From: JAVZIQ01 sp037440545
GTDB taxonomy: Archaea; Thermoproteota; Bathyarchaeia; Bathyarchaeales; Bathycorpusculaceae
NCBI GenBank assembly: GCA_037440545.1
Contig: JBBITX010000019.1
Location: 1 to 21,982 of the forward strand
Reading direction: 5' to 3'
Length of the DNA: 21,982 nt
Below the pieces are notes generated by a model. It saw only the letters and a list, made by a program, of their open reading frames with translations, did not search any database and was not told the origin of the DNA. Positions 1 to 7,422 of this stretch are shown here, one piece after another. The position numbers were made by a program, and so were the translations under genes. Numbering within the stretch: the first letter of the stretch is position 1; each line of letters starts with the position of its first letter.

Positions 1-721
1 GCAATAAGGTTACAGTATAGAGGAAGAGGCTTTCAACTCCTGCGCATGGCCAAGCAATTCCAAAGCCAACCGACAAATTCTGTGTAGGATCTGAAACTAT
101 TAAACCTGTAATTGGACCGTAAAAGCTTGGCTGCTCAACTAACTGAGTTTTATAACCCATCATTTCCAGAAAAATTGCTGCTATGGTTGCTGTGGGACGC
201 ACCAATGCCTTGAAGGGTCCAAAGCTGCTTTCTGGAAACGCCCAGTCAACAAGGAAGATGAAGCCTATAGACCCTAAGAAAAGTGGAGGGGCAAAAAGGC
301 CGCCCAAACCCCTCCAATCATAAACTGACATAATTACTAGGGCGGAGATTATGGCGAAAATTAAGTATTCTAAAGAGAGGGCGAAATACATTTGCCCCTT
401 TAAAGGGTTGGGTTGAAACGAATACGTTGAAACATAGAGTAATTGCCCCATTCCGAGAAAGTTAGCTGCAACCATGTATGTTATGATGTATATGGTTGGC
501 GTAATAATGATTAGAAGGGTTAAGAAATTCTTTCCTCCTTTAAGGCTGATTTTTTCTCTAACTCGAATTTTTTCCCAGTAAATTATGATTTCAAGCAGGG
601 ACAGCCATAGAAAAAATATGTACTCAGTTCTGCCTGGATACATTAAAGAGAAGGATGCTGAGTCTAAAATGTAAAGGATTAAAAGGGGTGTAATAAATGG
701 GATGAAAGCCAGAAGCTTCAT
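1..721 (-). CDS. Archaeosortase/exosortase-family membrane protease, partial (3' end beyond the left edge)
   Basis: The minus-strand frame is open from an ATG at 721 to the window edge, giving 240 codons without a stop. The product is very hydrophobic, with likely membrane segments near residues 2-20, 34-49, 66-90, 113-134, 140-160 and 220-240. Near the end it has the motif AWPCAGVESL. This resembles the catalytic-cysteine signature of exosortases and archaeosortases (ACSG or PCAG, followed by a long hydrophobic helix). The candidate nucleophile is Cys226, encoded at 44-46. Family members cleave C-terminal sorting tripartite signals on secreted surface proteins and transfer them to lipid. The Arg and His that complete the catalytic set would lie off the window. 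A TTG at 745 is an alternative in-frame start, preceded by a stop two codons upstream. No sorting-signal substrate is visible in this window. The family call rests on the Cys motif and the membrane topology. Confidence 0.72.
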   Translation of the reverse strand, partial: MKLLAFIPFITPLLILYILDSASFSLMYPGRTEYIFFLWLSLLEIIIYWEKIRVREKISLKGGKNFLTLLIIITPTIYIITYMVAANFLGMGQLLYVSTYSFQPNPLKGQMYFALSLEYLIFAIISALVIMSVYDWRGLGGLFAPPLFLGSIGFIFLVDWAFPESSFGPFKALVRPTATIAAIFLEMMGYKTQLVEQPSFYGPITGLIVSDPTQNLSVGFGIAWPCAGVESLFLYTVTLL

Positions 722-767
722 CCAATTTTTATTCTCTTTTCCCAAACATTAACCCTTCACATATCCC

Positions 768-777
768 TGTTTAAACT
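768..777 (-). promoter_or_regulatory. Candidate TATA box for the archaeosortase-like gene
   Basis: On the minus strand the region reads AAAGTTTAAACAG, with the TTTAAA core at 770-775. Transcription about 26 bases downstream would begin near 746, almost exactly at the in-frame TTG at 745. This would make a leaderless message and argue for the longer N-terminus. It is based on sequence resemblance only. Confidence 0.3.
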
Positions 778-832
778 TTATCATGCAGGGGCAATTTGAC
801 TTAGACTGTATGAAAGTAGCTTTAACCAGTTG

Positions 833-841
833 TATATAAAT
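833..841. promoter_or_regulatory. TATA-like element in the divergent archaeosortase/priS spacer
   Basis: TATATAAAT lies in the 235-base divergent spacer and is a good match to an archaeal TATA box. It could serve either strand. On the plus strand it would start transcription near 865, leaving a leader of about 90 bases before priS. On the minus strand it would give a leader of about 65-90 bases. A second box at 920-926 is better placed for priS. Confidence 0.3.
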
Positions 842-919
842 TTCTGGGTTTATCATAGTTTAAAGGGGAAATTAAACGGCCTATATCAATTAATGCAGTG
901 CGCGGCACGCTGTAAAAAG

Positions 920-926
920 TTTAAAA
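920..926 (+). promoter_or_regulatory. Candidate TATA box for priS
   Basis: TTTAAAA sits about 30 bases before the TTG start at 957, so transcription would begin around 947-952 with almost no leader. This fits the absence of a clear Shine-Dalgarno site before the TTG. It rests on position and resemblance only. Confidence 0.4.
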
Positions 927-956
927 CCGAATTCCACCATTTTTAAATGAGAACAC

Positions 957-2320
957 TTGAAATCCATCGAATTAGTGAAAGAAATTTTTCGCGAGTATTA
1001 TAGTGAAAATGCTTTGCCAGAGTATTTTACCATGATGGAAAGGCGTGAATTCGGCTTTTTCTCTTTTGAAGGACAGATGCTCCGCCACAAAACTTTTAAA
1101 AACGCCAGTGAACTGGCCTACTTTCTGCGGGATTTTGTTCCTAAAGATGCTTATTTTTCATGTGCCTACTATGAAAATCCAGAGGCTGAAATGGATAGGA
1201 AAGAATGGCTTGGGGCAGATTTAATCTTCGATGTAGACGCAGATCATATTCCAACAGGATGCGACAAAATTCACGACGAATGGACATGTGGAGGATGCGG
1301 TTTTTCCGGCAAAGGAATTGTTCCGGAGAGGTGCCCCATCTGCGAAGGTGAAAAGTTCACAGTTACCACATGGCCGTGTGAGAATTGTCTAGCCTCTGCT
1401 AAAGAGGAAACAATAAAGCTGTTAGACATGCTGATGGAAGACTTCGGCCTTTCCAATGATGAGGTTAAAGTTTTCTTTTCAGGCCATCGAGGCTACCACG
1501 TCCACGTCGAATGTGAGGCTGTCAAAACTCTTGACGGAATAGCCCGAAAGGAGATAGTAGACTACATAACGGGTTTAGGTTTAGAAACCTCAAACTTCAT
1601 AGAAGACAAAACGTTTAGAANNNNNNNNNNNNNNNNNNNNNNNNNNNNNNNNNNNNNNNNNNNNNNNNNNNNNNNNNNNNNNNNNNNNNNNNNNNNNNNN
1701 NNNNNNNNNNNNNNNNNNNNATAACGGGTTTAGGTTTAGAAACCTCAAACTTCATAGAAGACAAAACGTTTAGAACGCAGAAGGAAAGCATGCAGGGTTG
1801 GAGAAGACGTATTAGCATTGGCCTATCCGAGTTCTTTAAAAAAGCAACAGAAGAGGAATTAATGGGAATAGGCGTTAAAAGAAACGTTGCAAAAAATATT
1901 CTGCAAGAAAAAAATGTGCTTTTTAAAAATGGGGCAGGATTAGAAATGCTTGGAAGCATTAAAGGGTTAGGTCTTAAAACGTGGACAAAAATAGTTGAAC
2001 ATGTGGCAAGTGCAAAGTCATCTAAAATAGACACGGTGGTTACAACAGACATTCACCGTTTAATAAGGCTGCCTGAAACCTTACATGGAAAAACAGGTTT
2101 CAAAAAAGTTAAATTTTCAGCCTCAAACGTTGAAAGCTTCGACCCGTTTAAGGAGGCAATAGCCTTCAAAAAGGGCAAAATAAAAGTCTTCGTCTATGAT
2201 GCACCGGAATTTAGGCTTAACGAGGAGACCTTTGGCCCATACAAATCAAGGAAAGTTGAGCTTTCAACAGCCGCAGCCCTGCTGCTTTTATGCAAGAATA
2301 AAGCGGAGGTATTAAACTAA
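957..2320 (+). CDS. priS: DNA primase small (catalytic) subunit PriS, split by an assembly gap
   Basis: PriS is the catalytic subunit of the archaeal/eukaryal-type primase and makes primers at the fork. The part before the gap has the catalytic FDVDAD motif (residues 91-96) and the SGHRGYHVHV motif (175-184). The part after the gap has the third conserved block, TTDIHRLIRLPETLHGKTGF. Between the first two blocks lies a cysteine-rich section with Cys102, 111, 114, 126, 129, 141 and 144. The reading frame is broken only by 100 Ns, and the 55 bases on either side of the Ns are identical. If that overlap is collapsed (155 bases removed) the two halves fall in one frame and give a normal 402-residue protein. 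The start is TTG at 957, because an in-frame TGA lies at 948-950 and no ATG is available. The gene abuts gins51, a pairing known from other archaea. Confidence 0.93.
1566..1620. repeat. 55-base duplicated contig end, left copy
   Basis: This 55-base segment, from ATAACGGG to TTTAGAA, is repeated exactly at 1721-1775 on the other side of the N run. It is the overlapping end of two contigs and not a biological repeat: collapsing the copies restores the priS reading frame. Confidence 0.95.
1621..1720. other. 100-N scaffold gap inside priS
   Basis: Exactly 100 Ns, the usual placeholder for a gap of unknown size. Because the flanks overlap by 55 identical bases, the real gap is probably zero or negative and no sequence is missing. 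Confidence 0.97.
1721..1775. repeat. 55-base duplicated contig end, right copy
   Basis: Exact second copy of 1566-1620. The sequence that follows (CGCAGAAGG) continues the priS reading frame when joined directly after the left copy. Confidence 0.95.
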
Positions 2321-2866
2321 ATGTATGATGAACTTTACAACATTTGGAAAAAAGAATGCGAAACCCTTGAACTTCAAAAACTTCCTAAAGAATTCTACTC
2401 AAAAATTGCTGAATACTTTAAAAAGATCCTTGAAGAAGGCAGAATGCTCGACAAAAAAACCGCTAAGGCCAACCTCCTTAAAACTGAGAAAGAAAATGTT
2501 AAACGTTTAATAAGCGCATTGGCTCGTATTCGATATAAAAAAATAGTTGCAAAAGCATCCTCAAAACAAAAAGTTCCACATGACACTTTACTGGAAAATG
2601 AAGAAAAGGTTTATTCCGAACTTTTATCCCAAACTGAAAATTACCAAAACTTTTTAAACGCCCTTCTTGAAGGACGCCTAATTAAACCGCAAGATAAGAA
2701 CAAAAGAATGGTTGTTTTACGTTTTTCACAGAGCATTCCAGAAATTGTCGGAGTAGACATGAAGACCTATGGGCCTTTCAAAGCTGAAGATGTAGCATCA
2801 ATTCCTCTTGAAAACGCAAAAATTCTCATAAAACAAAGGTTAGCATACATGGTTAATGCAGACTAA
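2321..2866 (+). CDS. gins51: GINS complex subunit Gins51 (Sld5/Psf1 type)
   Basis: GINS joins MCM and a Cdc45/RecJ-like protein to form the replicative helicase. This 181-residue protein has the A-then-B order of the Gins51 class. Residues 1 to about 125 are helical and charged, including a KIVAKAS segment. A small C-terminal beta domain runs from about 128 to 178 and contains VGVDMKTYGPFKAEDVASIP followed by ENAKILIKQRLA. The ATG directly follows the priS stop (TAA at 2318-2320). It is preceded by GGAGGT at 2305-2310, about 10 bases upstream, so the two genes are almost certainly cotranscribed. The priS-gins51 pairing is known from other archaea such as Sulfolobus. The sequence is diverged, as GINS proteins usually are, but the domain order, neighbour and C-terminal motif agree. 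Confidence 0.85.
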   Translation: MYDELYNIWKKECETLELQKLPKEFYSKIAEYFKKILEEGRMLDKKTAKANLLKTEKENVKRLISALARIRYKKIVAKASSKQKVPHDTLLENEEKVYSELLSQTENYQNFLNALLEGRLIKPQDKNKRMVVLRFSQSIPEIVGVDMKTYGPFKAEDVASIPLENAKILIKQRLAYMVNAD

Positions 2867-2868
2867 GC

Positions 2869-2900
2869 TGAAGCTAACTTCAAACATAAGTTTAACTTAT
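2869..2900. other. Two small inverted repeats after gins51
   Basis: Just after the gins51 stop are TGAAG-CTAA-CTTCA (2869-2882) and the near-perfect palindrome ATAAGTT-T-AACTTAT (2886-2900). They lie between gins51 and the rpl44e promoter. They could be a weak terminator or an operator, or chance in AT-rich DNA. No strong T-run follows. Confidence 0.3.
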
Positions 2901-2932
2901 CTTCCCATTTTGCCTAGTATGTTCAAAATTTA

Positions 2933-2942
2933 GGTTTATAAA
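2933..2942 (+). promoter_or_regulatory. Candidate TATA box for the rpl44e operon
   Basis: GTTTATAAAA in the 170-base spacer matches an archaeal TATA box. A second AT-rich element, TTTTAAATTTT, lies near 2975-2985 and would start transcription near 3007. Either could drive the ribosomal-protein operon. Confidence 0.4.
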
Positions 2943-3036
2943 ACTTTTCCCCATCGAACTTGGCGCTCTTTTTCTTTTAAATTTTGGAAAAAGTATATGA
3001 GGATGTATGCCTTCTATGCGAGGTTGTGTGGCTGCG

Positions 3037-3312
3037 ATGAATGTACCTAAGGAGATTAGAACTTACTGCCCTCGGTGTAAGACACACCAGGTTCACGCGG
3101 TGGCCCTTTATAAGGCTGGGAAGCGTAGAGCCTTAGCCCAGGGTGAACGCCACCATGAAAGGGAAAAGAAGGGTTATGGAGGCCAGAAGTATCCCCTTCA
3201 GCGTAAGTTTGCTAAAACTACTAAGAAGCAAACGTTAAAGCTGAAATGTAAGGTTTGCGGCTACACTAGGCATAAAGAGGGTGTACGTTTAAGGAAGCTT
3301 GTAATAGCTTAA
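3037..3312 (+). CDS. rpl44e: Ribosomal protein L44e (eL42)
   Basis: L44e is a zinc-binding protein of the large ribosomal subunit. It has two CxxC pairs (Cys11/Cys14 in YCPRCKTH and Cys71/Cys74 in LKCKVCGYTRH) and the conserved central block ERHHEREKKGYGGQ. With the start at 3037 the protein is 91 residues and begins MNVPKEIRTYCPRC, as family members usually do (M-x-x-PK followed closely by YCP). An in-frame ATG at 3007, with GAGG 4 bases upstream, would add ten residues (MPSMRGCVAA) that do not belong to the usual family N-terminus. It remains possible, especially if transcription starts there. This is the first gene of a plus-strand operon with rps27e, aIF2-alpha, nop10 and a PAC2 gene. Confidence 0.93.
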   Translation: MNVPKEIRTYCPRCKTHQVHAVALYKAGKRRALAQGERHHEREKKGYGGQKYPLQRKFAKTTKKQTLKLKCKVCGYTRHKEGVRLRKLVIA

Positions 3313-3335
3313 AATAAGAAGGGAGGCTATTTATT

Positions 3336-3533
3336 ATGTCTGAATGGGAGAAACTTATTCCAAGGCCGAGAAGCAGTTTTTTAAGGGTTAAGTGTTTAAA
3401 ATGCGGCAATGAACAGATAATTTTCAGCCACGCTGTTAATAGGGTTAACTGCAACGTTTGCGGAGCTGAACTTGCTGAACCTTCAGGTGGGAGGGCAATA
3501 TTTAAGGGCGAAGTGGTTGCATCTTTTGAGTGA
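3336..3533 (+). CDS. rps27e: Ribosomal protein S27e (eS27)
   Basis: This is a small-subunit zinc-finger ribosomal protein of 65 residues, the normal archaeal length. The four zinc ligands are Cys20, Cys23, Cys39 and Cys42 (CLKCGNEQIIF, then NCNVCG). The ATG at 3336 is preceded by GGGAGG at 3321-3326. It follows rpl44e by 23 bases. Its TGA at 3531-3533 lies just before the aIF2-alpha start, consistent with one transcript. The L44e-S27e-aIF2-alpha order is widespread in archaea. Confidence 0.96.
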   Translation: MSEWEKLIPRPRSSFLRVKCLKCGNEQIIFSHAVNRVNCNVCGAELAEPSGGRAIFKGEVVASFE

Positions 3534-3541
3534 GATGGAAA

Positions 3542-4330
3542 ATGGCTTTGAAGAGACAGGAATGGCCTGAAGTTGGAGATCTGGTTATTGGAACAGTGGA
3601 AACTGTAACCGATTACGGAGCTTACGTTAGGCTTGACGAGTACGGGAAAAATGGGCTTCTCCACGTTTCCGAAGTTGCATCTTCATGGATTAGAAACATC
3701 CGAGACTTTGTCCGGGAAGGACAGAAGGTTGTTTTAAAGGTTTTACGAGTTGACCAGGAGAAAGGGCATATAGACCTATCCCTTAGAAGGGTTACTAAAA
3801 GGGAAAGAATAGAGAAGATGCTTTCATGGAAAAGGGATAGGAAAGCTGAGGCCCTTCTTAGAAGCGTTGCTGAGAAGGCAGGCTTACCAGTTAAAGAGGT
3901 TTATGAAAAGGCTGGCGCAATTATAGAGAAGGAGTATGGACTTTATGAGGGCTTTGAAAAAATCGCAAGAGAAGGCGTTGAAGTTTTAAAAAAGATAGGG
4001 GTGACAGATGAACTTGCAAACATATTCGCTGAAGTTGCCAAAGAGAGAATACGCTTACCAATGGTTAAGATTAAGGGGGTGGTTGAACTTCGATGCGTCA
4101 AGCCTAATGGTGTGAACGTCATTAAGGAGGCTTTCATCAACGCTAAAAAATACGAGAGGGTTAGAGACGCGAAAGTTCGGTTTTACGTGGTTGCCGCGCC
4201 AAAATACTGTATTGAAGTTTCAGCTGACAACTATAAACATGCAGAAGCCCTGCTGCAAAAAGTCGGTGAAGCAGTGGTCTCAAACATTGTTAAGGCTGGA
4301 GGAGAAGGAGTTTTCAGAAGGGAAAAATAG
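3542..4330 (+). CDS. Translation initiation factor aIF2, alpha subunit
   Basis: This is the alpha subunit of the archaeal trimeric initiation factor that carries Met-tRNAi to the ribosome. An S1-type OB domain occupies about residues 10-83 (GDLVIGTVETVTDYGAYVRL, then HVSEV and VDQEKGHIDLSLRRV). A helical middle domain and an alpha-beta C-terminal domain ending near 255 follow. I chose ATG at 3542 because the product then begins MALKRQEWPEVGDLV, like other archaeal aIF2-alpha proteins, and is 262 residues long. A GTG at 3530, overlapping the rps27e stop, would add four residues (MRWK). The stop TAG shares its last base with the GTG start of nop10, which implies translational coupling. Confidence 0.95.
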   Translation: MALKRQEWPEVGDLVIGTVETVTDYGAYVRLDEYGKNGLLHVSEVASSWIRNIRDFVREGQKVVLKVLRVDQEKGHIDLSLRRVTKRERIEKMLSWKRDRKAEALLRSVAEKAGLPVKEVYEKAGAIIEKEYGLYEGFEKIAREGVEVLKKIGVTDELANIFAEVAKERIRLPMVKIKGVVELRCVKPNGVNVIKEAFINAKKYERVRDAKVRFYVVAAPKYCIEVSADNYKHAEALLQKVGEAVVSNIVKAGGEGVFRREK

Positions 4331-4500
4331 TGGTCTGGCTTTTAAGGAAATGTGAAAAATGCGGGAAATACACGCTTAAGCAGGATAAATGCCCATACTG
4401 TGGAGGAAAAGTTCGTGTTCCACATCCTCCGAAGTTTTCTCCTGATGATAAATACTTAAAGTATAGGATGGCCCTAAAGAAGAAGGAGGCAGGGGGATGA
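4330..4500 (+). CDS. nop10: Nop10, H/ACA ribonucleoprotein subunit
   Basis: This short gene of 56 residues starts at a GTG (4330-4332) that overlaps the aIF2-alpha stop by one base. It ends at TGA 4498-4500, which overlaps the ATG of the next gene. Nop10 is a core protein of H/ACA guide RNPs, which pseudouridylate rRNA. The N-terminal zinc ribbon has Cys8, Cys11, Cys21 and Cys24 (KCEKCGKYTLK, then KCPYCGGK). It is followed by the conserved HPPKFSPDDKYLKYR segment that contacts the pseudouridine synthase Cbf5. The length and motifs match archaeal Nop10, and the aIF2-alpha/nop10/PAC2 order is conserved in many archaea. Confidence 0.95.
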   Translation: MVWLLRKCEKCGKYTLKQDKCPYCGGKVRVPHPPKFSPDDKYLKYRMALKKKEAGG

Positions 4501-5270
4501 AGGAGACCTTCATAAAGGAATTTTCAAAAGTTGATTTAAAGAACCCCATTATGATTGAAGGGCTTCCAGGGTTAGGCCTAGTAGGCAAAATTGCAGTGCG
4601 CTATCTAATAAAAAAGTTGAAAGCTGAAAAATTTGCACATCTTTATTCGCCTCATTTCCCATACTTTGTCCTTGTAAGTAGAAAGGGAAGTGTAAGGCTT
4701 CTAAGAGGAACATTTTATTACTGGAAGAACAATGAGGGGGAGAGCGACCTAATACTTTTCACAGGAGATAGCCAGGCACAAACAATTGAGGGGCAATATG
4801 AAATATCAAACAAGCTTTTAGATTTCGCCCAAAAATACAACGTAAAACTAATTATAACGATAGGCGGCTACAGAGTAGAAACCAAGGATAAACCAAAAGT
4901 TATAGCTGCAGCCTCAACCAAGAAACTTTTAGAATGTGCTTTTCAGGCAAATGCCATCACAAGCCCCATGGGAAGCCCAATTGTTGGAACAGCTGGATTA
5001 ATTTTAGGCTTAGCACCTTTTAGAAAAATTGATGCACTATGCCTCCTAGGAGAAACCAGAGGTTACATACCAGACCCTAAAGCGGCTAAAAGTGTTTTAG
5101 AAGTTTTGCAGAGAATTTTAAACGTTCAAGTCGACTTGTCAGGTTTAGATGAAGAAATTGCTAAATCCGAAAGCATGGTTGCCCGCCTGCAGAAAATTGA
5201 AGAGAAAAGGGCATTACAGGCTGAGGAGATGAAAAGAGAGGAAGATAGAAAAATCACCTACATCTCCTAA
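4497..5270 (+). CDS. PAC2-family protein (proteasome assembly chaperone homologue)
   Basis: This is a 257-residue protein of the PAC2 family, whose archaeal members are related to eukaryotic proteasome assembly chaperones. Typical segments are IEGLPGLGLVGKIAVRYLI (residues 20-38), a TGDSQ turn near 91, LIITIGGYRVE (about 118-128), and SPMGSPIVGTAGLILGLAP near the middle, followed by LLGETRGYIPDPKAA. The C-terminal 40 residues are highly charged and probably a coiled coil. The protein ends TYIS, not the HbYX tail used by some proteasome-binding chaperones. The ATG overlaps the nop10 stop (ATGA). This is the last gene of the rpl44e operon. Chaperone function is inferred from the family only. 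Confidence 0.88.
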   Translation: MKETFIKEFSKVDLKNPIMIEGLPGLGLVGKIAVRYLIKKLKAEKFAHLYSPHFPYFVLVSRKGSVRLLRGTFYYWKNNEGESDLILFTGDSQAQTIEGQYEISNKLLDFAQKYNVKLIITIGGYRVETKDKPKVIAAASTKKLLECAFQANAITSPMGSPIVGTAGLILGLAPFRKIDALCLLGETRGYIPDPKAAKSVLEVLQRILNVQVDLSGLDEEIAKSESMVARLQKIEEKRALQAEEMKREEDRKITYIS

Positions 5271-5287
5271 TCCGCAGCTAAAATTAA

Positions 5288-5295
5288 ATAACTTT
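5288..5295 (+). terminator. Possible T-rich terminator after the rpl44e operon
   Basis: AACTTTTTA lies about 20 bases past the PAC2 stop. Short T-tracts commonly end transcription in archaea, but this one is only five Ts and has no hairpin. Confidence 0.25.
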
Positions 5296-5385
5296 TTAAC
5301 CATTTTGACAATTCTTCCACCCACCTCACAACTATTATGGGAGATTGGACTTCTATTGGTGCCTTTAGCCTATTCACTTGAAATT

Positions 5386-7422
5386 TTAAGTCCTTTTTAG
5401 GTACCCTTCCCTAGGCTCATAAACTGTTCCTTCACGCTGTAAATGTGCTATTAGGCGTTCAGCCTCAGCTCTTGGAATTTTGAATTCGGCTTCCAATCTG
5501 TTTAATAATGCAACTCTTTCAACAAGACCTGTTTCCCTTTCCATCTCTGCCAGAATTGAGAGAACATTTTGCAGTTTATCTCTAAGGCTTTTCGGCTTTC
5601 CAGTCATTATTAGGTCTATATCATACTTGTAGGAGGAAATGTCTATTCCAACCTCTTCGAGGGATCTTTTCATTATGTTTACAGCGGCTTCCGCGTCTTC
5701 GGCTAGAACTTCGCTTCTTAGGGCTGCCCTCGCCCTAGCTTCAGCCAACCTTACAAGTGATTCAAGTTGGCGAGCTGTTATGGCTATTGGTGATCCTTCT
5801 TTTTCACTTATTGAACGCATGGCTAGATAAAAGTCTCGGAGGCGCTGAAGCGCCTCGTTTGTTAATGAAGGCTTTATTCCCTTAGCGTAGCTTATGTATT
5901 TCCTGAGAAGGTCCAAAGGTATTGGAGGCTCCACAGGGGTTAAGCCTTTCCTATGCATCTCTAAAATATGCTCTGACATTTTTCCATCAACCTCTTTGCT
6001 TGGGATATCTCTTAAAACGAAGATAAGGTCAAACCTTGAAAGGATTGTGACGGGCAGTGATGATATGTTCTCAGCCACTGTACGGCGGGGCTCATATCTT
6101 CCCAATGAGGGGTTTGCGGCTGCAAGGATAGCCGTCCTAGCATTTAATGTTGCCACTATGCCTCCTTTCGCAACTGAAACAGTGTGTTGCTCCATAGCCT
6201 CGTGGATTGCCACACGGTCTTCAGGTCTCATCTTGTCAATTTCGTCTATACATGCTATACCCTTGTCTGCAAGCACAAGGGCTCCTGCTTCAAGGCTCAT
6301 ACCTCCCCCTTTCTCTCTAATAACGGCAGCTGTTAAACCTGCAGCTGTTGTACCCCTTCCAGAAGTGTAAAGTCCCCTCGGCGCCACCCTCGCCACGTAC
6401 TGAAGAAGCTGAGACTTAGCTGTTCCAGGGTCACCTATCAATAATACGTTTAACTCCCCTCTAATCGTTATGTCCTGAAGGCTTTTCGGGACCCCTCCGA
6501 AAAGCAAATACATAATAGCCTCTTTTACATGGTCGTATCCGTAAATGGATGGGGCGATAGAGCTTACTATTTTTCGGTGAATCCAAGGGTCTTTTCCAAG
6601 CTCAAGAATTTGCTTCTCCTCCTCTGGAGATGGAAGTGTAGCCTCAGGCTCCTTCCCCAAAACCTCAATAGAGTTTGTATCTAAATGTAATATGAAGGTG
6701 CGAAGTTTTCCAACCCTCGGCATGGAAGGGGCTGAAGCTCGGACTATTCCCACAACCGAAACGTGGTCTCCAGGCCTTGCAACATCAACTATTTCGCCTC
6801 CAACGAGCTTAACATGTAATGTTCTAGGCAGCTGCCCAGGTGGAAGATCCTCTGGTCTTTCCTGAATGCGGAGATCCTGGGAATCTATAAATGTGGACTC
6901 TTCCTGTATAAAATCGAAAAGTCCCTTTCTCCTGCAAGACGGATCTGAACATGCAAAAGGAGCCTTAAGGAAGGACCCAGCCTGGTCAACATAGGTTATG
7001 TTTCCACAACCTCTACATTTAAAAGCTGCCTTCATAACCATAGGCCTAACAGGAGTTGAGCGAACAACTATTCCCTCAATCATAACGAGCTTTCCAATAT
7101 GAGCTGCTCCCAGCTTTCTAAGGGGGGTAGCCTCAAGAAGCCCAACAATTCTCACAGTTACTTTTTGTTTCTCTGCGTATTCAGGGGCCTCAATTGCCAG
7201 CTGGTTTTGTGCAGCGTTGTCAGCATGTCTAAGGTATTCATCGGGTTTTTCCAGGAGCATGTCTGCAAGCCTATGGTTGAATGTTAATATATCCTCAAAA
7301 TCTACAATAAGGGAATTTCTCCCTGAAACTGCAAGCTGTGAAATTCTATGGCGATATTTCTCAGCTTTAAAAAGCTCCAGAAAACGTTCCTCAGGGTCTA
7401 CAACCTGCAGCTCTTCAGTCAT
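5386..7422 (-). CDS. mcm: Replicative DNA helicase MCM
   Basis: This is the single MCM, the 3'-5' hexameric helicase of the archaeal fork, 678 residues long. The N-terminal part contains a zinc site with Cys136, Cys139, Cys158 and Cys163 and an OB-fold region to about residue 255. The AAA+ part has Walker A GDPGTAKS (330-337), Walker B CIDEIDKM (391-398), sensor 1 near AANPS (435-439) and the arginine finger SRFD (462-465). A winged-helix-like tail follows (about 615-675). The ATG at 7422 overlaps the gins23 stop by four bases (ATGA), so the pair is translationally coupled. The gins23-mcm pairing is also known from Sulfolobus. All catalytic motifs are intact and no intein is present. Confidence 0.98.
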   Translation of the reverse strand: MTEELQVVDPEERFLELFKAEKYRHRISQLAVSGRNSLIVDFEDILTFNHRLADMLLEKPDEYLRHADNAAQNQLAIEAPEYAEKQKVTVRIVGLLEATPLRKLGAAHIGKLVMIEGIVVRSTPVRPMVMKAAFKCRGCGNITYVDQAGSFLKAPFACSDPSCRRKGLFDFIQEESTFIDSQDLRIQERPEDLPPGQLPRTLHVKLVGGEIVDVARPGDHVSVVGIVRASAPSMPRVGKLRTFILHLDTNSIEVLGKEPEATLPSPEEEKQILELGKDPWIHRKIVSSIAPSIYGYDHVKEAIMYLLFGGVPKSLQDITIRGELNVLLIGDPGTAKSQLLQYVARVAPRGLYTSGRGTTAAGLTAAVIREKGGGMSLEAGALVLADKGIACIDEIDKMRPEDRVAIHEAMEQHTVSVAKGGIVATLNARTAILAAANPSLGRYEPRRTVAENISSLPVTILSRFDLIFVLRDIPSKEVDGKMSEHILEMHRKGLTPVEPPIPLDLLRKYISYAKGIKPSLTNEALQRLRDFYLAMRSISEKEGSPIAITARQLESLVRLAEARARAALRSEVLAEDAEAAVNIMKRSLEEVGIDISSYKYDIDLIMTGKPKSLRDKLQNVLSILAEMERETGLVERVALLNRLEAEFKIPRAEAERLIAHLQREGTVYEPREGYLKRT

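Noticed and set aside
896..914. GC-rich inverted repeat upstream of priS (GTGC-GCG-GCAC)
   Set aside because: Arms of only four bases; not enough to call an operator or terminator.
1566..1775. The 55-base direct repeat flanking the N run as a real repeat or mobile-element target duplication
   Set aside because: It lies inside one conserved gene, the copies are exact, and collapsing them restores the frame. A contig overlap explains it fully.
957..2320. priS as a pseudogene or as two separate genes
   Set aside because: The only break is the assembly gap. All motifs are present in the right order and frame once the overlap is removed.
2325..2510. A 61-residue plus-strand frame overlapping gins51
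   Set aside because: The gins51 frame is longer, has a good ribosome-binding site and recognisable GINS segments. This frame has no support.
5894..6370. A 158-residue open frame antisense to mcm
   Set aside because: It lies entirely within the mcm coding region on the opposite strand, has no recognisable domain, and mcm has all its catalytic motifs.
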